Below are positions 26,414 through 34,214 of a stretch of DNA of 64,000 bases, in pieces (the stretch's first letter is position 1; each line of letters begins with the position of its first letter). Under the pieces are notes generated by a model, which saw nothing but the letters and a program-made list of their open reading frames with translations, searched no databases and was not told the origin of the DNA. The stretch lies in NCBI RefSeq assembly GCF_003634045.1, contig NZ_RBIM01000006.1:186001-250000 (forward strand), read 5' to 3'. Both the position numbers and the translations under genes were made by a program. This DNA comes from Maricaulis maris. Lineage in GTDB: Bacteria; Pseudomonadota; Alphaproteobacteria; Caulobacterales; Maricaulaceae.

Positions 26414-27799
26414 GTGACATCTGATGTTCTCGACCGGATCAAAACGGCCCTGACCGGACGCGACGGAATCGATATTGGTCATTTCCAGTGGATCAACCTG
26501 GACATGATCAAGAACGAGGTCGGTGAGCAATGGATCGAAGTGCGCAAGAAGATCTACAGCGTTTCCGCCCAGTACATTGAAAAGCGCCTCGCCAAGGATG
26601 ACGTTCTGGTCCGCTGTCGGGGCGGCTTCATACTGGTATTCTCGACGCTCTCCGGCGCCGATGCCGTGCGGAAAACCGCCGAACTATCCGATGGACTGAA
26701 CCACTACTTCTTGGGCGACCGGATTCTCAAAAATCTCGAAATCAGCTCGCAAACCAAAGAGTTGTCGGTCGCGGAATTCGCCGAACTGGTCAAACGCAGC
26801 GATGTATCGCAAGCGGCAGAAATCGGCCAGGCGAGCAGGAGTGCCATCAAGGTTGTGCCGAAGACGGATGCCGCCGGAAACTGGCGCGACATTGATCGCC
26901 GGTCAGGCGCGTCCACCTCACGTGATCTGTCAAAGCACAAATCACCCAGCCTCCCCGATCCGGCCCTGTCGCAAATCGTCGGGGACTTGCCGCCGAGCAT
27001 CGACGCCACTGCCGATCTCGACAAGCTGTCGACACTGCCGTTCAAGGTACCGACAGCGGAATGGGACGAGATCATTTTCAAGCCGTCATGGGATGCCAAA
27101 TTCAAGTACATCACCGCCAATTTCTGCCTGCCACACCGCCATCACAACGGGACTGACCTTTACGGGCGTCAGACGCTCCTCGGCAATCGTGATCCCGATA
27201 TTCTGCAGGCGATGGATCATGCGGTTGCAACGACGGCTCAGCGCGGCTTTCTGAAACAGCTGGCCCGCGGCAAGAAGTGCGCGGTCGTCATTCCGGTCAA
27301 TTACGAGACCGTGATCGGCACGCAGGACCGGATCCGGTACTTCTCCATTCTCCAGAACATTCCCCAGGCCCAACGGAAGTATTTCTACATCCGCGTCGAC
27401 AATATTCCCGACGGAGCGCCGATCGGCCAGATGGAAGAATTGTTCCGATCGATGCGGATTTTCGGGTCCAACCTGCTGGCGAAGATCGAACCCGGCACGG
27501 TCCGGCTCAACCGGTTCGAAAATTGTTCGATCGCCATCTACAGCTCGTCGCTGGAACGCAAATGGGCCCACACCGGCCTGAGCGATGGCGTCGTCAAGAA
27601 GCTTGTCGACCAAGCGATCTCCATCCGGCGCGTCGGGGCACGCGGTGCGCTCACCCAGGTCGACACCGCCGAACAACTCCAGTTCGGCATTGATGCCGGC
27701 TACGAGATTTTCACCGGTGCGGTCATCGGCAAGGACATGAAAACCCCGGCCCCGCTGATCGAAACAACGCTACAGAGCCTGCTGTCCCGCGCCGCGTGA
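26414..27799 (+). CDS. Degenerate GGDEF-EAL-like protein
   Basis: A 461-aa protein from a GTG start. The N-terminal ~120 residues follow the GGDEF fold pattern, but the signature place reads VRCRGGFILVFS instead of RxGGDEFxxL. After a Ser/Pro-rich linker (about 150-200), the C-terminal ~260 residues look like an EAL domain whose end, QVDTAEQLQFGIDAGYEIFT, parallels the VExxEQLxxLxxxGxxxxQG motif. The catalytic EAL/DDFG residues are not recognisable. It is therefore probably a non-enzymatic sensor or scaffold derived from c-di-GMP proteins. Weak ribosome site; monocistronic. Confidence 0.6.
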   Translation: MTSDVLDRIKTALTGRDGIDIGHFQWINLDMIKNEVGEQWIEVRKKIYSVSAQYIEKRLAKDDVLVRCRGGFILVFSTLSGADAVRKTAELSDGLNHYFLGDRILKNLEISSQTKELSVAEFAELVKRSDVSQAAEIGQASRSAIKVVPKTDAAGNWRDIDRRSGASTSRDLSKHKSPSLPDPALSQIVGDLPPSIDATADLDKLSTLPFKVPTAEWDEIIFKPSWDAKFKYITANFCLPHRHHNGTDLYGRQTLLGNRDPDILQAMDHAVATTAQRGFLKQLARGKKCAVVIPVNYETVIGTQDRIRYFSILQNIPQAQRKYFYIRVDNIPDGAPIGQMEELFRSMRIFGSNLLAKIEPGTVRLNRFENCSIAIYSSSLERKWAHTGLSDGVVKKLVDQAISIRRVGARGALTQVDTAEQLQFGIDAGYEIFTGAVIGKDMKTPAPLIETTLQSLLSRAA

Positions 27800-27874
27800 C
27801 GCGCAAATCCCCCGTGTGCCGACGCCGCGCGGTCCGGCGCGCATCCTGAAATACATACATGTTCGGGAGATAAA

Positions 27875-27949
27875 TGGTGCCCGGGGGCGGAATTGAACCA
27901 CCGACACGCGGATTTTCAATCCGCTGCTCTACCCCTGAGCTACCCGGGC
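27875..27949 (-). tRNA. tRNA-Phe (GAA)
   Basis: A 75-nt cloverleaf including encoded CCA. Acceptor GCCCGGG pairs with CCCGGGC, the D stem is GCTC/GAGC, the anticodon stem GCGGA/TCCGC carries loop TTGAAAA (anticodon GAA), and the T arm is GGTGG-TTCAATT-CCGCC. Confidence 0.95.
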
Positions 27950-28086
27950 ACCGTGTCGAAGAACTGCCTCGGCAGCCAATCGAGAGCGCGGTTTATAGGT
28001 CGGCCATGAAGGCGTGTCCATGGCTCTTTTCAGCGAAATCACAACCGGTGGCAGTCACCGGCATCGGGCCGCGCCCGCGCGTGTCC

Positions 28087-28254
28087 CTATTGATCTTCCT
28101 TGCTGGCCGGATTGTCTTCGGCGACGTCTGCAGGCTCGCCGGGAATGGCATAGGATCCGCTGACCCATTTGCCCAGATCGACATCGGCACAGCGTTTTGA
28201 ACAGAAGGGCTTGAAATCAGGGGCGGCGGGCTGGCGGCAAATCGGACATTTCAT
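28087..28254 (-). CDS. yacG: DNA gyrase inhibitor YacG family zinc protein
   Basis: A 55-aa zinc-ribbon protein starting MKCPICRQPA with the second half of the zinc site in FCSKRCADVDLGKW, which is characteristic of YacG. YacG binds GyrB and inhibits gyrase in E. coli. It lies 42 nt downstream of the RNase E/G-like gene, a usual position in alphaproteobacteria. The C-terminal tail is acidic (DVAEDNPASKEDQ). Confidence 0.9.
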   Translation of the reverse strand: MKCPICRQPAAPDFKPFCSKRCADVDLGKWVSGSYAIPGEPADVAEDNPASKEDQ

Positions 28255-28296
28255 GATCTTGGCTCCTTCAGGGGGAGGCGGTCGGCGTAGACAGAC

Positions 28297-29370
28297 TCAG
28301 GCGCGGGCCACACGGCAGGTTTCGCGATCAAGCTCCGCGCTCTCAGCGAGCTCGAAGCGCGGGCCGATCCGATCAGCGAGCGCGGCGCGCCAGGCAATAC
28401 TATCGCCGTCCAACCAGGCATACACCTCGGCACCAACGGTCAGGCGCAGCTTGCGCGCCCGGTCGGACCGTGCCTCGCCTTCCAGCCGGCGCAGGGCCGC
28501 CAGGGCTGCCGTTTCGACGGTCGGACGACCATCCGTCTCCAGCATGATTTCGGCCAGGGTGCGACCGCGACGCTGGCGGGCAATCTCACCGATGCAGAAT
28601 TGCGAGAGCGGGGCGACATCGACCTTGGCCCGGTCACGCCGGAAGGCGCCGCGCAGGGTCTGCTCGACGGCCTTGCGGTCCGGCTGGCCGCGCATGTGTA
28701 CGAAATCAATCGCGATCATGCCGCCAATCCCGCGCATGCGGGCCTGGCGGGCGGCTTCCTTGGCTGCCGAATTGTTGAGCTGGACAGCCAGCTGCGCAGC
28801 ATTGCCCTGCCCCTTGCGGCCATCGGCATCGACATCAATCGTCGTCATGGCCCGCGTCGCCTCGATATAGAGCGAACCACCGCCGGGAATGGCGACCTGT
28901 GGCTCCAGCGCCTCGTCGAAGGCTTCCTCAAGATCGTAATCGGTCTCATCGGCCCAGACCGGCTCGGCATCGCTGAAGGTCCGCACAAGACGCTGGGCCA
29001 GGATGTCGGCGGGCTCCAGGCAGTCTGGCGCTTCACCCGGCTCGACCTCGACGAGGCCGAGATTTGGGCCCTTCTCGGCATAGGCCTCGCGGGCAATGCG
29101 CACGCCAATGGCCGCGCCTTCGTGCAACCCCTTGGGCCGGCCGGCCTTGCCGAAGGGCAGGAACCCCTCCTCGCCGACACCGAGATCAACAAAGGCGGCA
29201 TTCAGCGCCGGCTCAACGCGACGGATGCGACCGCGGTAAATCTCGCCTTCCACCGCCCGCTGTCCGGCTTCGGACCAACGGTCCAGGTGCAGCTCGACGA
29301 TGCGGCCATTCTCGGCCACGGCGGCCCGTGTTTCGCCGATATTTTCCTCGATCAGGATCTGCCGGTTCAT
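28297..29370 (-). CDS. Ribonuclease E/G family protein, short form
   Basis: A 357-aa member of the RNase E/G family. An S1-like segment is near the N-terminus (GEIYRGRIRRVEPALNAAFVDLG, about 42-64). The catalytic core has TTIDVDADG (D179) and IGGMIAIDFVHM (D222), matching the metal-binding aspartates of RNase E/G. It is shorter than RNase G and lacks the CPxCxGxG zinc-link and any C-terminal scaffold. Its start overlaps the Maf stop (ATGA). Such short forms in the maf-yacG context are common in alphaproteobacteria. Confidence 0.88.
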   Translation of the reverse strand: MNRQILIEENIGETRAAVAENGRIVELHLDRWSEAGQRAVEGEIYRGRIRRVEPALNAAFVDLGVGEEGFLPFGKAGRPKGLHEGAAIGVRIAREAYAEKGPNLGLVEVEPGEAPDCLEPADILAQRLVRTFSDAEPVWADETDYDLEEAFDEALEPQVAIPGGGSLYIEATRAMTTIDVDADGRKGQGNAAQLAVQLNNSAAKEAARQARMRGIGGMIAIDFVHMRGQPDRKAVEQTLRGAFRRDRAKVDVAPLSQFCIGEIARQRRGRTLAEIMLETDGRPTVETAALAALRRLEGEARSDRARKLRLTVGAEVYAWLDGDSIAWRAALADRIGPRFELAESAELDRETCRVARA

Positions 29371-29993
29371 GCTGAACCTCCCTCGCCCATCCGCGCGGTG
29401 ACCGGATAGCCCAGCCCGTTCAGCAGATTGGCGGTCTCATAGAGCGGCAGGCCGACAACGCCGGTGAAGGAGCCGATCAGATTGATCACGAAACACCCGG
29501 CCCGGCCCTGGATGGCATAGCCGCCCGCCTTGCCGCGCCATTCACCCGAGGCGATGTAGGCGTCGATCTCGGGCCTGGACAGGCGTTTGAACTTGACGCG
29601 TGTCTCGACAACCCGCGCGGCAAAGCGGCCATCCGGCGCGCGGGCAGCGATGCCGGTGAAAACCCGGTGATTGCGGCCGGACAGGAGCTCCAGACAACGA
29701 CGCGCTTCGGCTTCGTCTTCTGTCTTGGGCAGGATGCGACGACCGACGCCAACCACCGTGTCGGCGGCGAGGATATAGCCATCAGCGCTGCCCGGATGGG
29801 CCATGGCCTTTTCCTGCGCCAGGCGCAGCGCCAGAGGCCCGGGCAGCTCGCCGGGGATTTCGTGCTCGTCGATATGGGTGGGTTCGACCGCGTCGGGTGT
29901 CAGTCCCGCCCCGCTCAACAGGTCGAAGCGACGGGGCGAGGCACTGGCCAGGATCAGGCGCGGGCGGGGATTTGCCGGGTCGGCAAGCGTCAT
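29367..29993 (-). CDS. maf: Maf family nucleotide pyrophosphatase
   Basis: A 208-aa Maf protein. LILASASPRRFDLL (14-27) is the nucleotide-binding signature, followed by EPTHIDE, AADTVVGVGRRILPKT and SGRNHRVFTG. Maf proteins hydrolyse non-canonical or modified nucleoside triphosphates and influence septation. It lies 23 nt after infA and overlaps the RNase gene. Confidence 0.93.
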   Translation of the reverse strand: MTLADPANPRPRLILASASPRRFDLLSGAGLTPDAVEPTHIDEHEIPGELPGPLALRLAQEKAMAHPGSADGYILAADTVVGVGRRILPKTEDEAEARRCLELLSGRNHRVFTGIAARAPDGRFAARVVETRVKFKRLSRPEIDAYIASGEWRGKAGGYAIQGRAGCFVINLIGSFTGVVGLPLYETANLLNGLGYPVTARMGEGGSA

Positions 29994-30016
29994 CGCGTCA
30001 CCACGCCTGAAAAGAG

Positions 30017-30235
30017 CTATTTGAAGCGATAGGTGATCCGGCCCTTGGTCAGATCATAGGGCGTCATCTCGACCAGGACCTTGTCGCCGGCGAGCACGCG
30101 GATACGGTTCTTGCGCATCTTGCCCGCAGTGTGGGCAATGATTTCGTGTTCATTCTCGAGTTTGACCCGGAAGGTCGCATTCGGAAGCAGTTCCGTGACT
30201 TCGCCCGGAAACTCCAACAACTCTTCTTTCGCCAT
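30017..30235 (-). CDS. infA: Translation initiation factor IF-1
   Basis: A 72-aa S1/OB-fold protein, almost canonical throughout: [37 protein letters not shown] and [16 protein letters not shown]. It binds the ribosomal A site during initiation. An AGGAGC ribosome site precedes it. Gene order infA-maf-rne-yacG is typical for the class. Confidence 0.98.
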   Translation of the reverse strand: MAKEELLEFPGEVTELLPNATFRVKLENEHEIIAHTAGKMRKNRIRVLAGDKVLVEMTPYDLTKGRITYRFK

Positions 30236-30355
30236 GCGGCTCCTCGTTTCTGACCCTGTGGGGGCATAGAATTTGGGGTGTATGGGCCGACTCGCCGAGC
30301 GGCCGGCGCCCCGGAGCGCGCTGTATACTCCCCCTTGCAGGCAAAAGTCGAGTGT

Positions 30356-30790
30356 TCAGGCGCTTTTTGACGTCGGCTGCCATTGCGCGATCCGGGCCGC
30401 AATGGCGTCACGGGTTTCGCGATAGGCTGCGACCTTCATGTCGCGATTGCCGCCGGTCTCGCTGGGATCGGGAATCGGCCAGGCTTGGAACTCGGCCCCG
30501 GTGCGCGCGGCATATTCCTTGGCCATGCGGTCGGCAGCTGTCGACAGCGAGACGATGAGATCGGCCGGTGGCTCACCGACGCCATTGAGGGCGATCGGCG
30601 AGAAGTCCTCCAGATCGACCTTCTTTTCCAGCATGACCGAGACCATGAAAGGATCGACGAAAGCTGCCGGAATGACACCGCAGGAGCGGGCAATGACATC
30701 GCTGCCGAAACGCAAGCGCCACAAGGCCTCGCCCATCGGGGAGCGGATGGCGTTGCGGCCGCAGACGAAAAGCACCGATGGCAGGCTCAT
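30356..30790 (-). CDS. Low-molecular-weight phosphatase family protein
   Basis: A 144-aa LMW protein tyrosine phosphatase-like protein. The P-loop is CGRNAIRS (C10, R16), a CX5R signature, with the general acid in PIPDPSE (D108). Proteins in this operon position (between UPF0262 and infA) are often annotated as phosphatases or arsenate-reductase-like; physiological substrate unknown. The ATG at 30790 overlaps the UPF0262 stop (ATGA). Confidence 0.85.
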   Translation of the reverse strand: MSLPSVLFVCGRNAIRSPMGEALWRLRFGSDVIARSCGVIPAAFVDPFMVSVMLEKKVDLEDFSPIALNGVGEPPADLIVSLSTAADRMAKEYAARTGAEFQAWPIPDPSETGGNRDMKVAAYRETRDAIAARIAQWQPTSKSA

Positions 30791-31269
30791 GACGTGGCCC
30801 GCCGGTGCAAGGCGCAAATCAGGGTGAACAGGCGCCGGGCGGTGTCGAAATCGACATCGATCTTGCCGACCAGGCGCTCGCGCAGCAGCGTCGAGCCCTC
30901 ATTGTGGACACCGCGCCGGGCCATGTCGATGGCCTCGATCCGCTCGAGCGGCGCGTCGCGCACCGCCTCGTAATAGCTTTCACAGATCAGGAAATAGTCT
31001 TTGACGATGCGCCGCAACGGCCCCAGCGCGAACATGAAGCCGCGAACCGGCGTGTCGTCTTCCTGGCGCACATCGAAGACCAGACGGTCATGCTCGATGG
31101 CGAGACGCAGGGCAAAAGGGCCATCCACATCGCCATCAGGGCGAAACCGGTTGCCCTCCAGCAGGTCGGCAATGGCAACCCGGCGTTCATGGTCGGCATT
31201 GACATCACCCGGCCCCATGCTGGCGCCATCGAGATCGATGCGGACGATCCTGTCTGCTGACTGGGTCAT
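30787..31269 (-). CDS. UPF0262 family protein
   Basis: A 160-aa protein matching UPF0262, a family confined largely to alphaproteobacteria: IVRIDLDGASM, ERRVAIADLLEGNRF, FMFALGPLRRIVKDYF and ARRLFTLICALHRR. Function unknown; it always seems to accompany murA/hisD/DUF2948/LMW phosphatase genes. It overlaps both neighbours by 4 nt. Confidence 0.9.
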   Translation of the reverse strand: MTQSADRIVRIDLDGASMGPGDVNADHERRVAIADLLEGNRFRPDGDVDGPFALRLAIEHDRLVFDVRQEDDTPVRGFMFALGPLRRIVKDYFLICESYYEAVRDAPLERIEAIDMARRGVHNEGSTLLRERLVGKIDVDFDTARRLFTLICALHRRATS

Positions 31270-31727
31270 TGTGTGTGCGTTTCTCCGTCCGCGTCGTCAT
31301 CATCCGCCGGCCTGTGATCGGGGCGACCGGTCGCGCGCCAGGAGCGACTGAGATCGACCAGGACGACATCCAGGCATTCGACATCAAGCCGCAGCTCGCC
31401 GCCACCGGAAAATGTGCAGATGACCTGTCCGGACGGCATTTGCCCCGGTTCAAAGCGGATTGAGAGCAGATTGACCACCGCGTCTTCGGCACCTTGCCGG
31501 ATATTGCGGGATCGGGCGGCCGTCACATGGCCGATCTGAACCCCGCAGCGCACCCGCCGATTGCGCCGCCCGGCCTCCCAGCAAAAGCGGTTGAACGCCA
31601 TGGTGAAGCTGCGCAGTCGCTGCGAGTGCTCGAAGTCCCCCAACAGCGCCACCGCGTCCTGGAGCGCCGCCGATATCGCGTCCAGATCCTGCCCGTCGAA
31701 GGCTGACAATCGCAAGGGAGGCGTCAT
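31266..31727 (-). CDS. DUF2948 family protein
   Basis: A 153-aa protein recognised as DUF2948 (LSAFDGQDLDAISAALQDAV, RFCWE, CTFSGGGELRLDVECLDV, DLSRSWRATGRPDH). Function unknown. It sits between murA (18-nt gap) and UPF0262 (4-nt overlap), a conserved alphaproteobacterial neighbourhood that helps to classify the genome. Confidence 0.9.
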   Translation of the reverse strand: MTPPLRLSAFDGQDLDAISAALQDAVALLGDFEHSQRLRSFTMAFNRFCWEAGRRNRRVRCGVQIGHVTAARSRNIRQGAEDAVVNLLSIRFEPGQMPSGQVICTFSGGGELRLDVECLDVVLVDLSRSWRATGRPDHRPADDDDADGETHTQ

Positions 31728-31745
31728 GGCGTCTTGTCCTGTCGT

Positions 31746-33017
31746 CTAGGCACTGCCGGGAAGGCGTTCGATCTTGGCACCACAGCCGGACAATTTGGCT
31801 TCCAGTCGCTCGAAGCCACGATCCAGATGGTAGACCCGGTTGACCACGGTTTCGCCCTCGGCCGCAAGACCGGCGATGACAAGGCTCACAGAGGCGCGCA
31901 AATCGGTCGCCATTACCGGCGCCCCGCGCAGGCGTTCAACGCCGCGCACCACCGCCTCATTGCCGTGCACGGTGATATCGGCGCCAAGGCGCGCCAGCTC
32001 GGGCGCGTGCATGAAACGGTTTTCGAAAATCGTCTCGCGGATCACCGATGATCCGGTCGCCATCGACATCAGCGCCATGAATTGCGCCTGGGCATCGGTG
32101 GGGAAGCCCGGGAAAGGCTGGGTCTCGATATCGACACTGTTCAGACGGCTGCCATTGCGGGCAATGCGGACACCGCCCTCGACCGCCTCGACGGTCACGC
32201 CGGCCTCGTGCATTGACGACCAGAGCGCCTTGTTGTGCGCCAGCACGGCACCGTCCAGCACCGCGTCGCCGCCGGCGGCCGCCACGGCGAGCGCATAGGT
32301 CGCGGTCTCGATCCGGTCGGCGACGACCTTGTGGGTAACGCCGGTCAGTCGCGGCTGCCCCTGGATGCGGATGGTCGACGAGCCTGCGCCCTCAATGGTG
32401 GCGCCCATGGCGGTCAGGCAATCGGCCAGATCACCGATCTCCGGCTCACGGGCCGCGTTCTCGATCACGGTCTCGCCGCGCGCCAGCGCCGCTGCGAGCA
32501 TGGCATGCTCGGTGGCGCCGACCGAGGCAAAGGGCAGATCGATCTCAGCCCCCACCAGACCGCCCTTGGGCGCCTTGGCGGAAACATAGCCTTCCGCGAT
32601 CTCGATCTCGGCGCCGAGCGCCTTGAGCGCCTTGAGGTGGAGATCGACCGGCCGCGCCCCGATCGCGCAGCCGCCTGGCAGCGACACACGGGCATGCCCC
32701 TCGCGCGCCAGGAGCGGCCCGAGCACATTGAAGCTCGCCCGCATTTTTCGGACGAGATCATAGGGCGCGAAGGTGTCGGTTATCGTCGCCGCGTGCAGCG
32801 ACAATTGGGCGTCATCGCGCTCGGACACTTCGACCCCGAGTTTCGCCAGCAAATGCCCCAGGAAACGGCTGTCGGCCAGGCGTGGCATGCGGGTAAGGAT
32901 GACCGGCTCGTCGGTGAGCAGCGCGGCCGCCATCAGCTTGAGCGCGGAATTCTTGGCGCCGCTGATATCGATACGACCTTCAAGGCGGGCGCCGCCCTGG
33001 ATGACAATCCGGTCCAT
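31746..33017 (-). CDS. murA: UDP-N-acetylglucosamine 1-carboxyvinyltransferase
   Basis: A 423-aa enzyme that transfers enolpyruvate from PEP to UDP-GlcNAc, the first committed step of peptidoglycan synthesis. It starts [20 protein letters not shown] with K23/N24 in the conserved AKNSALK. The catalytic loop [14 protein letters not shown] carries the fosfomycin-sensitive cysteine (C117). Full length. AAGGAGTT ribosome site upstream. Confidence 0.97.
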   Translation of the reverse strand: MDRIVIQGGARLEGRIDISGAKNSALKLMAAALLTDEPVILTRMPRLADSRFLGHLLAKLGVEVSERDDAQLSLHAATITDTFAPYDLVRKMRASFNVLGPLLAREGHARVSLPGGCAIGARPVDLHLKALKALGAEIEIAEGYVSAKAPKGGLVGAEIDLPFASVGATEHAMLAAALARGETVIENAAREPEIGDLADCLTAMGATIEGAGSSTIRIQGQPRLTGVTHKVVADRIETATYALAVAAAGGDAVLDGAVLAHNKALWSSMHEAGVTVEAVEGGVRIARNGSRLNSVDIETQPFPGFPTDAQAQFMALMSMATGSSVIRETIFENRFMHAPELARLGADITVHGNEAVVRGVERLRGAPVMATDLRASVSLVIAGLAAEGETVVNRVYHLDRGFERLEAKLSGCGAKIERLPGSA

Positions 33018-33104
33018 GTGAACTCCTTGGATACGCTGATGCGGGACGCCCGAGATGGGGCGTCCTTGGGACGGGCGCCATAGCAGGGCGCGATCCGGGC
33101 GGCA

Positions 33105-33314
33105 TTATGACGGGTCGGGGGACTTTTCTGAGGCAGTTTGTGCAGCGTCACTGTCATTTTCCACGCCATCGTCAACGGGTGTGCGTACGGCCGCCTTGCG
33201 GCGGCGCAGATTGGCGCGCAGCGCCTCGGCCAGGCGGGCCTCCCGGGAGTTCGGCTCTGGCTGTACGCGCTTTGCGCGCGACGGTGTGACGGGCGGATCA
33301 ACGGGCTTGTTCAT
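33105..33314 (-). CDS. Small conserved protein upstream of murA
   Basis: A 69-aa basic/polar protein from the ATG at 33314. Its middle, REARLAEALRANLRRRKAAVR, is a charged helix that is conserved among small proteins encoded upstream of murA in related alphaproteobacteria; function unknown. The acidic tail ends in DAAQTASEKSPDPS. It lies 87 nt upstream of murA and may share its transcript. Confidence 0.7.
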   Translation of the reverse strand: MNKPVDPPVTPSRAKRVQPEPNSREARLAEALRANLRRRKAAVRTPVDDGVENDSDAAQTASEKSPDPS

Positions 33315-33418
33315 GCAAAAGGTCATGTCGAACGCTGCAGATGACGTCAAGACTCTCTTGGCGCGGCGACAGGCTTGCGTTATATGCCCGGCTCTCGCTC
33401 GCCGAAAGGCGACCCGGC

Positions 33419-33493
33419 GCCGCTATAGCTCAGGGGTAGAGCGTTCCCTTGGTAAGGGAGAGGTCGAGTGTTCAATTCACTCTAGCGGCACCA
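33419..33493 (+). tRNA. tRNA-Thr (GGT)
   Basis: A 75-nt cloverleaf with encoded CCA. Acceptor GCCGCTA pairs with TAGCGGC; D stem GCTC/GAGC; anticodon loop TTGGTAA (anticodon GGT) on stem TTCCC/GGGAG with one G-T pair; T arm GAGTG-TTCAATT-CACTC. Confidence 0.95.
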
Positions 33494-34154
33494 TTTTCAA
33501 GTTTTTGATATTGTTGAGTTAAATCGACATTCGCCACGGCGCCATTTCGCGAGTGCGTGCCTGATCGCTTCGCGTCGGACCGAATCGGAAGGTGCTTGAT
33601 TTCGCTCCTTCCGCCCGCGCATTTCCCCGAAACATTGAATGAATACCGGGCCGCATGTGATCGACAGCGCTGCATGATCTTTTCAGTGCATCACGGCACC
33701 TATCCGTCACGACGAGCGGCCGTTTCTACAATTGAGACGGCATCTGAGACGGCATCGCAAATTCGCTGTGGATTTCATGACAAGCGATTGCCCGGCATGG
33801 TCCTGTGCATTGCCGATGCGCTCGGGTAGCCGGATTCAAATTGCCGGCGGCCAATCAAGCCGCGATGATCAGGATTTCCGCGGGCAAGCACCACGGGCTA
33901 ACCCATTCGGACCAACGACCAACCGAACCGCTTCCGCACCACACGATCTCGACATTTTTCGCCAGCTTCCAAGCCGGGCTACATGCCGCGCCGAACTTTC
34001 AAGCTTCACATCATGATCGGCAGCCTGGACTGGACCTGAACAGCGCCTGGGTCGTCGACATGACTGTATGGGCATCGCATCGGCGCACTGCCTGCGAGTT
34101 CCATCATGTGCATCGCATACCGGAGATTATGCGATTGGGCGGTCCGGCCAAGGC
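33494..34154. other. Gene-free stretch after tRNA-Thr
   Basis: About 660 nt with lower GC than the surroundings and only short, unconvincing open frames on both strands. A 12-nt direct repeat (TGAGACGGCATC) occurs near 33732-33757. No integrase, no second copy of the tRNA 3' end and no recognisable RNA was seen. Confidence 0.4.
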
Positions 34155-34187
34155 AAAACGGCCGCCCGGACTATCTCCGGCCGGCCG
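34155..34187 (-). terminator. Intrinsic terminator of the autotransporter gene
   Basis: Arms CGGCCGCCCGGA and TCCGGCCGGCCG (11 of 12 paired) around a 5-nt loop, followed on the minus strand by TTTT. It begins 28 nt downstream of the autotransporter stop codon. Confidence 0.65.
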
Positions 34188-34214
34188 CCTTGTGCTTGCG
34201 CTTGGTCGCTCCGT

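Noticed and set aside
33044-33065. Hairpin GGACGCCC/GGGCGTCC between the small gene and murA as a terminator
   Set aside because: No T tract on either side; it may simply be a leader hairpin and is not strong enough to list as a feature.
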